55,872 nt of DNA from an uncultured Bacteroidales bacterium (GTDB taxonomy: Bacteria; Bacteroidota; Bacteroidia; Bacteroidales; UBA932), in assembly GCA_944326335.1 (NCBI GenBank), contig CALVDM010000017.1:1-55872 (forward strand). Reading direction: 5' to 3'. The position numbers and the translations under genes were made by a program. The notes under the pieces are model-generated. The model saw nothing but the letters and a program-made list of their open reading frames with translations. It was not told where the DNA came from and did not search any database. Positions 9,401-16,036 of this stretch are shown one piece after another. The first letter of the stretch is position 1. Each line of letters begins with the position of its first letter.

Positions 9401-11776
9401 TTCCCCGGAAGCGACAGTCTGCCCCTTGTATGACAGTTCATACGGTATCCTCACGTCCGCAGGCTGCTTCTCCCCGGCCATGTCAAGTGCAAACGAAAGG
9501 ACAGCGAAATCGCCTTCAAGAGCCTTCAGGCCGTATATGTCGGCGGAATCAGCCTCTGCATCGCGGAGTGCGCCGCGGGCCGGTGTCATGGAAGCCTCGG
9601 CATCGTTTTCCAGATTGACAATGAAGGAGAAGTCATTCACGGCCACTTGACTGGAAAATTCCTGCGTCTCGCCTGTGGCATCCGTAATTCTCAGAGTCAC
9701 GACATGGCTGAGATAACCGGTGCCTTTCCCTGCCACGAAACTGATTCCGAAACTGCCGTCCGGCGCCAGCTCCAGTGTACCTCCGTCCAGACGTTCTCCC
9801 CACAGGCTGGCTGTCCAGCTTGCACGGGCCGCGGCAAGGGACTGTCCTCCGTAGCTCAAGACCTTGCCTCTGAGCGTGACTGTGTCTTCAGCGAACCAGA
9901 TTTCTTCCGCCGGCTCGAAGTCGACAGTGAATGAAGGGAGTATGAACTCGTCGACAAGTACGCTTTCGGACGCGAGGACACGGCCGTCATGGCTCACTTT
10001 GAGAGTGAACCTTCCGTTCGTCCTGTCTTCCGGTATGAGGAACCGACCTGACAGGGAGCCGAAATCATTCACTTGCAAGGTATCGGCCATGACAGTCTTC
10101 CCGGAGGCGTCTGAAAGCTCCACGACAACAGGGTCATCCGAAGTCCAGACCTTGAATGCCGTCCCTGTCCGCTTCCCTGCCCCGTCTGCGGCCTTCTCAT
10201 AAAGCGTCGCCTTGAAATGCAGGGTGTCTCCAGGGTTGAATGCAGCCTTGTCCTTCAGGAGGACGGCTTTCAGCACCGAAGGCATCTCCTGCGGTACAGG
10301 GCTTCCAGGCCAGACATATACCCTGTCTGTCATCCTGAGCAGACCGTCAGGACCGGTATAGCTGCATTGCACGCTGTACCCTGTGTCCTGTTCCGGAAGT
10401 CTCGCCCCGACTGCCGTGAAACCGTCGAACGTCACGTCCGGTATATGCTGCACAAGGGAATCCCTGGAGTATATGTCCACATCCGCCTTCGTAACGGGCT
10501 TCCCGCTCATGAAATCAGCGAGATAGATTGCCAGTCCGCCAGACTGTATCTGCCAGGCCATCGACAAGGTGTATTTTCCCCAGATGAAAGAGGTCCTGAC
10601 ATCGCCGCCGGCGCACGAAATCCTGTATCTTCCGTCATCGACGGCCGGAAGCAGCATCTTCAACGTATCCTCGACATAATAGCTGCGCGCCGCATTCACG
10701 AGCGTTGTCTTCGACACATCCGTACTGTCCAGGGTCTGTATCAGAATATCTGCCTCCCCGAGATTCCGCAACGAGACAAGCAAGGTGTCGGTGTCGGGTA
10801 CTACAACCGCCGATATGTGCCTTGAGTCCATGATTTCCACAAGAGTCCCGGGATAGCTGCACGAGGAAACGAGGTCCGGTTCTCCGCAGGACTTCATCTG
10901 CTTCATGAAGTTTCCGCATTCCTTCTTCAGGGCGATGTATTCTTCCTGGGATGCCCCAGACTTTTCCAGAGAGGCGAACTTCATCTTTATCAGTTCCTGC
11001 CAGGCCAGCAGACGGATGCCCTTGCCCTCATATTTTTCCGCGAAGGATTCCAAGGTCTCCTTCCTGAGTTCCGTGCTGTCCCGATGCATGCATGAAGCCT
11101 CCACGAACTCCACGTATGCGGCCTGCGGATATCTGCCGGAATAGTATTCCTTCAGTGCTTCCGCCGCGACCTGGAATGTGCGGGAAGTGTCTCTGTCCCT
11201 GTATGCGCTGCCGTAGGCGGAAGCCTTCATCAATGCCGAGAGGAGAAGGTACTCGTAATCGTTCCCGATATTCCCGACAATGGCTTCAGGGACACCGGTC
11301 TCCTTCAGGAACCTGTCATTGGCATAGAAGACGCTGTGGACTTTTTCCGTGAGTCCCTTCATCGACACTGTGCCGCTGACGGCCGGTGCTTCCAGGAAGA
11401 ACGGATAGCGGTCGGAGAAATTCCAGGTCACGACCGGGTCGGCATAACCGGTGATTCTCTGCTTCAGGCTGTCGACCACATCACCGTACCGTTTCCAGTC
11501 CCGGCTCCGGACCACACCGGCGTATTTTCCGGCTGCGTCGTAGAAATCCCATGACAGTCTGCGTTTTTCCGCCTTGTCCAATATGTCCGCAAGGATTTTT
11601 TCCTGCGTCACCGGCAAATCTTTCTGTGCGGCTTCACCGTACTTCTTCCACTCGGCCACGAGGACGTGACCGTCAGCGTCCTTCCCGGCATTCCTTGCAA
11701 ACACCGGGACTGCGGAAATCAGGACAATCGCAGCTGCCGACAGATGTCTGGCAATGGCTGAAAATCTTCCGTTCAT
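6479..11776 (-). CDS. Alpha-2-macroglobulin family protein (MG2/A2M domains), thioester motif absent
   Basis: A 1765-residue protein with a Sec signal peptide ending VFA at about residue 27 and no lipobox Cys, so probably periplasmic. An N-terminal helical region precedes the macroglobulin domains. The MG2 signature (KDKAAFNPGDTLHFKATLYE) is near residue 505 and a following MG domain carries the strand VDEFILPSFTVDFEPA. The A2M domain is near 1070-1160 (DFSRTLAFYPFLRSDEDG, FTAGDKLSTYVVSLFAHDKS). The C-terminal thioester/terpenoid-cyclase-like helical region follows, but where CxEQ is expected (near residue 1275) the sequence reads GYGAESREISIADML, with neither Cys nor Gln. It ends with the family tail VLECMYAPHYRAN. 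Related proteins are proposed protease traps; without the thioester this one could only trap non-covalently. It lies 11 bp behind folC, in one operon. Confidence 0.9.
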   Translation of the reverse strand: MNGRFSAIARHLSAAAIVLISAVPVFARNAGKDADGHVLVAEWKKYGEAAQKDLPVTQEKILADILDKAEKRRLSWDFYDAAGKYAGVVRSRDWKRYGDVVDSLKQRITGYADPVVTWNFSDRYPFFLEAPAVSGTVSMKGLTEKVHSVFYANDRFLKETGVPEAIVGNIGNDYEYLLLSALMKASAYGSAYRDRDTSRTFQVAAEALKEYYSGRYPQAAYVEFVEASCMHRDSTELRKETLESFAEKYEGKGIRLLAWQELIKMKFASLEKSGASQEEYIALKKECGNFMKQMKSCGEPDLVSSCSYPGTLVEIMDSRHISAVVVPDTDTLLVSLRNLGEADILIQTLDSTDVSKTTLVNAARSYYVEDTLKMLLPAVDDGRYRISCAGGDVRTSFIWGKYTLSMAWQIQSGGLAIYLADFMSGKPVTKADVDIYSRDSLVQHIPDVTFDGFTAVGARLPEQDTGYSVQCSYTGPDGLLRMTDRVYVWPGSPVPQEMPSVLKAVLLKDKAAFNPGDTLHFKATLYEKAADGAGKRTGTAFKVWTSDDPVVVELSDASGKTVMADTLQVNDFGSLSGRFLIPEDRTNGRFTLKVSHDGRVLASESVLVDEFILPSFTVDFEPAEEIWFAEDTVTLRGKVLSYGGQSLAAARASWTASLWGERLDGGTLELAPDGSFGISFVAGKGTGYLSHVVTLRITDATGETQEFSSQVAVNDFSFIVNLENDAEASMTPARGALRDAEADSADIYGLKALEGDFAVLSFALDMAGEKQPADVRIPYELSYKGQTVASGEAALDSKVWIDLSSWPSGVFRLEAAARVKGHEKTCVYYLVKTSEDDRLLDFRIENLFKVIPSGDISLQFGASDGPVWASVQLFGTGSECLRSEMVHLPGICSGEGSLKLLSYRFEDSYPDVVRMIVTYFRNGQEYTFNHDFKRKFSDYGLPLAFTRFTDRSFPGGRCIYGIQTMPGVECAVSVFDKASEAIAPEIWSRVLPYVALPYVRGFSSDGYISGGGSSREIYAGYGEDGSRMFRLTSAVPLPDNSVAVEEYAGDKPMLKGAVAGTLLDTGDVTVREDFSRTLAFYPFLRSDEDGRISFEFTAGDKLSTYVVSLFAHDKSMKNNVLRKDMLVYLPVSVSVVEPAFLYSGDDYDISVALSNVSEKDSEGTLAVYVYEGARHEEVSPAMVMSRPASVGAGSASSGTFSIEVPSGIDTLGLKIIYSASDGVSDGVFVTIPVHAPVQTLYESHSSLLLPGMSEDSLYRALRDEFVNVSGYGAESREISIADMLEEAIPENIRLHSADVISVAGSYVASRLSHLMDGEEDLCPECGRLEKELLSYRNAGGGFAWLKGGKSSPVVTAVVLEYISTLGRKGLVADSPALEKAASEAVSYLDRYYFSADRLSVWAGDITMPQYLYIRSLYATEPLGAKPDRKTLKAFSKECRDYLRGKDEPAPGQILHKARRAATLLNFLRSSDSGYLASVKVKCNSRLRTSLRKAMTSLKEYAVDHRSGGKYYPNAVLPFRGLLESELYAHSLLCRLFADYGACASDVEASAVADGIRLWIMVQKETQDWGEDPAFMLALDAVSEASAGLLSAKVLVLTRKYEKPFPEIKAAGNDVSVRCRYFVEDASAAGGDVEIAGYREFKEGERLRTGDKVLAVYDLWSAENRSFVRLTAPRYPSLRPENQISGIYGFPFRTGRFFAPYSYREVKSDRSIWYMDVLAEEDTRVMETLVVTQSGEFSCPAAVLECMYAPHYRANGDALPKLVSGR

Positions 11777-11787
11777 AATTTTTCGCT

Positions 11788-13245
11788 TTAAAGTGTGAGT
11801 CTTCTTACGGGGGCGATGGCCTCGGAGACCACGTATGTGCTCCCGCCGACATATATCATCGGCCTTGCAGACCGGTCCTTACGCCGGATTTCCCCGGCCA
11901 TGGCGAAGGCTCTGGCGATGGCCTCGTCCACCGTTCCGCAGGCTTCGGCATGAGGGATTTCCGCATCGGCGGAGGATATGAATGTCAAATATCGTTCCAG
12001 CAACTGTCCCGCAGGAAGGGCCCTCCGGCCGGAGGCATTTGTGAATATGTATGAAGCGTTGACCGGCATAAGCGGGAAAACCGCATCCAGGTCCTTGTCC
12101 GCCACAGCTCCGTACACTATTATCATGTCGGTGCATCTTCCGGAAGCGAGATACTGTTCCAGCTGACGGAAATTGTATCTGAGCCCATGGGCATTGTGGC
12201 CGATGTCGGCTATTACGGGAGGGTCGGAAGAGAGTTTCTCCCACCTCCCGTGGAAATCCATCCGCGATGCAGTGTGCTCCAGGGCATACGCGAGGGTGCC
12301 GGCATCTCCTCCTGCGGCATCATCATACATCCGTTTCAATGCCCCGAAACGTGCGTCGGACTCCGGCAGTGTCCCTATGCAGAGCACGTCGAGGGCGGAG
12401 AGCACAGTCCGGAGATTCTTCTTCTGGTAGCAGCCCTGCAGATCCATGTCCTCGAGCAGGGTGTCTCCGAGATGCCACAGGGCAGGCTCCTTGCTGTCCG
12501 CAAATGTGAGCAGCGACATAATCCTGTCCCTGCCGCCCATGAAGTCCGGCTCCGGAAGGTTGGTGTACAGAACCTTGCGTTCAAACACCGGGACAGTCTC
12601 CGGAGAGGACTCCCCTATTACCACCGGGCACCCTGGTTTTATGATTCCCGCTTTCTCGTATGCAATCTCGGCAAGGGTGTTCCCGAGCATGTCGCAGTGG
12701 TCTAACCCGATGTTGGTGATGATGCTCAGCACAGGGTTTATGATGTTTGTGCTGTCGAGCCGTCCCCCGAGTCCGGTCTCTATCACGGCCACATCCACCT
12801 TCTGCCCGGCGAACCATGAGAAAGCCATCATGGTGGTGATTTCGAAAAAGGAGAGGTCAAGGTGGTCGAAGGTGTCTCTCCAGCGGGAGACGAAATCCCA
12901 GACTTCCTTCCTGCCGATACATCTGACAGGACAGCCCGGGAGCCTTCCGTCAGCTATCCTCATCCGTTCCCTGAAATCAAGGATATGCGGCGAGGTGTAC
13001 AGGCCTGTCCGCAGGCCGGAAGCCGAGAGAACGGAAGCGAGCATGTTGGAGACGGACCCCTTCCCGTTCGTGCCGGCTATATGGATGACCGGATATTGCG
13101 AGTGCGGGTGTCCGGTGAGCTGGTCGAAAAACAGCATGTTGCCGATTCCCGGCTTGTACGCCTGGCTGCCTGCATTCTGGAACGAAGGGAACCGGGCGAA
13201 GAGCCTGTCCAGCATTTCATCATAAGCCGTATCTGAATAATCCAT
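11788..13245 (-). CDS. folC: Bifunctional folylpolyglutamate/dihydrofolate synthase
   Basis: A 485-residue Mur-ligase family enzyme that adds glutamate to dihydropteroate and folates, using ATP. The P-loop HIAGTNGKGSVSNMLAS is near residues 55-70. The omega-loop/metal region GLYTSPHILDFRERMRI, the motif FFEITTMMAFSWFA, and ETGLGGRLDSTNII with TNIGLDHCDMLG follow. The C-terminal domain contains DIGHNAHGL and YGAVADKDLDAVF. At about 485 residues it is longer than E. coli FolC (about 420), as seen in other Bacteroidota. First gene of an operon with the giant macroglobulin-like gene. That pairing has no obvious functional logic and may just be shared transcription. Confidence 0.95.
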   Translation of the reverse strand: MDYSDTAYDEMLDRLFARFPSFQNAGSQAYKPGIGNMLFFDQLTGHPHSQYPVIHIAGTNGKGSVSNMLASVLSASGLRTGLYTSPHILDFRERMRIADGRLPGCPVRCIGRKEVWDFVSRWRDTFDHLDLSFFEITTMMAFSWFAGQKVDVAVIETGLGGRLDSTNIINPVLSIITNIGLDHCDMLGNTLAEIAYEKAGIIKPGCPVVIGESSPETVPVFERKVLYTNLPEPDFMGGRDRIMSLLTFADSKEPALWHLGDTLLEDMDLQGCYQKKNLRTVLSALDVLCIGTLPESDARFGALKRMYDDAAGGDAGTLAYALEHTASRMDFHGRWEKLSSDPPVIADIGHNAHGLRYNFRQLEQYLASGRCTDMIIVYGAVADKDLDAVFPLMPVNASYIFTNASGRRALPAGQLLERYLTFISSADAEIPHAEACGTVDEAIARAFAMAGEIRRKDRSARPMIYVGGSTYVVSEAIAPVRRLTL

Positions 13246-13280
13246 GACAATAAATTTCCTGTTGAATGTCTGACATGCCG

Positions 13281-13288
13281 CAAAAATA
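13281..13288 (-). promoter_or_regulatory. -7 box of the folC operon
   Basis: TATTTTTG on the minus strand matches the TAnnTTTG consensus and lies 36 bp upstream of the folC ATG. No good -33 TTG is found at the usual distance. Confidence 0.6.
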
Positions 13289-13355
13289 CGAAATTTGCCG
13301 TGGCGACGGATAAAAGAATCTTCGGAAAATTTCAGGACAGTTTCCCAATATTTTG

Positions 13356-13363
13356 TAACTTTA
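13356..13363 (+). promoter_or_regulatory. Possible -7 box of the PurL-C-like gene
   Basis: TAACTTTA differs from TAnnTTTG in the last base only and lies 17 bp before the ATG at 13381, so the leader would be very short. No convincing -33 box was found. Confidence 0.4.
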
Positions 13364-13380
13364 CAAAAATTGACCTTCGC

Positions 13381-14550
13381 ATGAAACGTTCAGTATCGGC
13401 ACTGTTCTCCAATTATGTCATCGACGGGACAAGGATGGACTGCACGCCGGCCCAGATGCTCGAGGACTGCATGGCATCCGGGACGACGGCCAATCCCGAC
13501 ACTTCATACGACAGCATCGTGGACGAAATCGTGGACCCTGTCCTGAAAAAGACCTCCTATGACACGTCCGGGATTCCGGACTATATAGAGAAGATAAGGA
13601 CATGCGGGAAAAAGCCAGGTACGGACGTAATCCCGTTTCCCCGCTCATACACTGCAAGGAAAATTGCAGCCGCCCTCCTGTCCGTGCTCTGGAAGAAAGG
13701 GCATTTCACCCTCGAGGATCTGGAGATGGAAGCTGCATGGAAGTGGGACTGCGCCCCGCTGGGAAACATGGCAGCCTTCTTCTTTTCGGTCGAAAAGGCA
13801 AGCAGCTACATGTTCGACCTCGGGATAAGACTGAAGGACTACACCTTCGACAAGGTTTCCGGATATTCCGACGTGGATTTCTCGGTGGGAATGGAGAACA
13901 CGCGGGATGAAGACGCGGAGGACGAGTATGACTTCTTCAACGAAAAGGAGACTGTGGAGATGCGGTACCGCTGGATATCGGACGAGGAAAAATGCGGAGG
14001 GAAACTCGTCAAAGACAAGACTTCGTGGCTCGTGTACATCCCGTTCGACACATGCGACTACAGGCTCGGAGGCTCCATGCTCGAGAAAGTGGCCGGCCAG
14101 AGCGGTGAGACGGCACCGGAAGTGCAGGATCCGGACTACTTCATGGACTGCTTCGAAGTGGTGCGTGAGCTTGTGGAAGACGGGGTCGTGCTGTCCGGAG
14201 CCTCAGTCGGCAGCGGAGGGCTTGCGGCAGCTGCGGCATCCATGTGCTCGGAGGCAGGCATCTGCATAGACATCAGCGGGATAGAGCGTGCGACAGGAGA
14301 AAAGGATGTGATGAAGATACTGTTCTCGGAAGTCCCTGGAGCCCTGCTCCAGATAAGCGATGCGGACTACGACTACATGGATTCCCAGTTCCTGCTGCAG
14401 GACATAGCCTATTTCACGTTGGGGCATCCTGACCGCACGGACGGCTCCTTTTCCGTGATGCACGGCAACAGCCACAGCGTCTCGGACATACTGACATCAC
14501 TCCTTCAGGGGCAGTTCCCGGAAGAGGAAAATCAGGAAGACTGTTTCTAA
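13381..14550 (+). CDS. Orphan protein with a PurL/PurM C-terminal (AIRS_C)-like domain
   Basis: A 389-residue cytoplasmic protein. From about residue 215 the sequence reads like the AIR-synthase C-terminal domain of FGAM synthase: WLVYIPFDTCDYRLGGSML, a helix CFEVVRELVEDG, then GASVGSGGLAAAAASM, IDISG, and LFSEVPGALLQIS, in the same order as PurL. The PurL signature HD(V/I)SDGGL is altered to GASVGSGGL, losing the His-Asp and the DGG aspartate. The first 200 residues (including KKGHFTLEDLEMEAAWKWDC and an acidic patch NTRDEDAEDEYDFF) do not resemble the PurL or PurM ATP-binding domain, and I do not recognise them. I start at MKRSVS because the longer frame overlaps the putative promoter. The gene lies 19 bp before the PhoH gene, so co-transcription is likely. 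Probably a non-catalytic relative; function unknown. Confidence 0.6.
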   Translation: MKRSVSALFSNYVIDGTRMDCTPAQMLEDCMASGTTANPDTSYDSIVDEIVDPVLKKTSYDTSGIPDYIEKIRTCGKKPGTDVIPFPRSYTARKIAAALLSVLWKKGHFTLEDLEMEAAWKWDCAPLGNMAAFFFSVEKASSYMFDLGIRLKDYTFDKVSGYSDVDFSVGMENTRDEDAEDEYDFFNEKETVEMRYRWISDEEKCGGKLVKDKTSWLVYIPFDTCDYRLGGSMLEKVAGQSGETAPEVQDPDYFMDCFEVVRELVEDGVVLSGASVGSGGLAAAAASMCSEAGICIDISGIERATGEKDVMKILFSEVPGALLQISDADYDYMDSQFLLQDIAYFTLGHPDRTDGSFSVMHGNSHSVSDILTSLLQGQFPEEENQEDCF

Positions 14551-14569
14551 CAATCAAAAGCTCTATATC

Positions 14570-15937
14570 ATGGACACGGATTCCGGCAAGAAAGTCAAGA
14601 GACCAAAGATATTCGTGCTCGACACGAACATAATCCTGCACGACTACAGGGCCATCAGGAAATTCCAGGAGAACGACATAGTGATTCCCATGGCCGTGCT
14701 CGAGGAACTGGACAAGTTCAAGAAAGGCAGTGACAACCTCAGTTTCAACGCGAGGGGATTCATGCGCGAACTCGACAAGTTGAGCGGAGACAATCTCTTC
14801 GGCAAGGAAGGGGTCCCGATAGGCAGGCATCTCGGAAAGATAAAGGTGGAGCTGAACCATCCTTTCCCGGAGAACCTCAAGGGATGTTTCCAGGACGACA
14901 CGCAGGACCACAGGATACTCGCCACGGCAATCTGGGTGAAAAGCCAGCATCCTGACAGGTTCGTCGCCCTCGTGACCAAGGACATCAACCTGAGGATGAA
15001 GTCCAAGGCTGTCGGGATGGAGGCACAGGACTATCTGACCGACAAAATCGACGAGTCCAAGGTGGAATACACGAAAAACGAGGTCATTGTCATCGAGAAC
15101 CCGGACTGGAACGCTGTCCAGGGGCTCAATTTCGGACAAGGCGCCATACCGTACAACAGCATCCTGAAGGAAGAGCCGTCCCCTAACCAGCTGTTCAAGT
15201 TCAGATGGGAGAAGTCCGGAAACATGACGACGACATGCGCCCGGTACGACAGGAAGAGCAGGAAGCTCGTGCTTGTGAAATCGAAATACGCATACGGCAT
15301 CTCCCCGAGGAACGACGAGCAGAAATTCGCGCTCGACGCATGCATGAATCCGGACATACAGCTCGTGTCGCTGACAGGCGGGGCGGGCACGGGAAAGACC
15401 CTGCTCGCACTGGCGGCAGCCCTTGAGCAGGAGCGGGACTTCGACCAGATAATACTGTCCAGGCCGACAGTCATTCTCGGGAACCAGGAGATAGGATTCC
15501 TCCCTGGAGACCAGAAAAGCAAGATGAGCCCGTTCATACAGCCTCTTATGGACAATCTCGACGTGATAAGGAACTGCTTCAAGCCAGGGAGCAAACAGGC
15601 GACGAAGATAGATGCCATGCTGAAAGACGAGAAGCTGCTCATATCGCCGCTGGCGTACATAAGGGGCAGGAGTCTCGGGAAGGTGTTCTTCATAGTGGAC
15701 GAGGCACAGAACCTGACCCCTCACGAGATAAAGACCATAATCACAAGGGCCGGAGAGCACACGAAGATAGTATTCACCGGAGACATATTCCAGATAGACC
15801 AGCCATACCTCGACATGTATTCAAACGGGCTGACGCACCTCGGCGAGAAGATGTCCGGGCAGCCTCTGTTCGAGCATGTAAACCTGACGCGCGGGGAAAG
15901 GAGCGAATTGTCCGAAATAGCGAGCAGGCTGTTGTAA
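14570..15937 (+). CDS. PIN domain-PhoH family ATPase (PhoH2/YlaK type)
   Basis: A 455-residue fusion. The N-terminal PIN ribonuclease domain has IFVLDTNIILHDY (first acidic residue), VIPMAVLEELDKFKKG and, after a spacer, VTKDINLRMKSKA. The C-terminal PhoH ATPase carries Walker A TGGAGTGKTLLALAAALE near residue 268, SRPTVILGNQEIGFLPGD, Walker B FFIVDEAQNLTPHEIKTII and the sensor region VFTGDIFQIDQPYLD. PhoH2 proteins are RNA helicase/RNases acting on unwound RNA. All PIN acidic positions I can identify are present, so activity is plausible. It sits directly after the PurL-C-like gene. This is distinct from the short PhoH protein found elsewhere in Bacteroidales. Confidence 0.93.
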   Translation: MDTDSGKKVKRPKIFVLDTNIILHDYRAIRKFQENDIVIPMAVLEELDKFKKGSDNLSFNARGFMRELDKLSGDNLFGKEGVPIGRHLGKIKVELNHPFPENLKGCFQDDTQDHRILATAIWVKSQHPDRFVALVTKDINLRMKSKAVGMEAQDYLTDKIDESKVEYTKNEVIVIENPDWNAVQGLNFGQGAIPYNSILKEEPSPNQLFKFRWEKSGNMTTTCARYDRKSRKLVLVKSKYAYGISPRNDEQKFALDACMNPDIQLVSLTGGAGTGKTLLALAAALEQERDFDQIILSRPTVILGNQEIGFLPGDQKSKMSPFIQPLMDNLDVIRNCFKPGSKQATKIDAMLKDEKLLISPLAYIRGRSLGKVFFIVDEAQNLTPHEIKTIITRAGEHTKIVFTGDIFQIDQPYLDMYSNGLTHLGEKMSGQPLFEHVNLTRGERSELSEIASRLL

Positions 15938-15962
15938 TATAGGAAATTTTGTATTACTTTCG
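15932..15962 (+). promoter_or_regulatory. ppdK promoter
   Basis: -33 TTG (15932-15934, overlapping the phoH stop) and -7 TACTTTCG (15955-15962, one mismatch in TTTG), spacer 20 bp. It predicts an untranslated leader of about 65-70 nt before the ppdK ATG. No defined riboswitch fold is recognised there. Confidence 0.6.
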
Positions 15963-16036
15963 CACTCCAACACTTAACCTTGTGGGCAAGGGTATGTTTC
16001 CACAGAATCATTAATTCTAAAATATCATTTTTTCTT

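Noticed and set aside
14414-15760. 448-codon open frame on the minus strand opposite the phoH gene
   Set aside because: It is fully antisense to a clear PIN-PhoH gene, has a composition dominated by Arg/Leu/Val/His typical of frame shadows, and shows no domain or promoter.
15963-16036. Riboswitch in the ppdK leader
   Set aside because: The leader is about 70 nt with no strong stems or known aptamer core.
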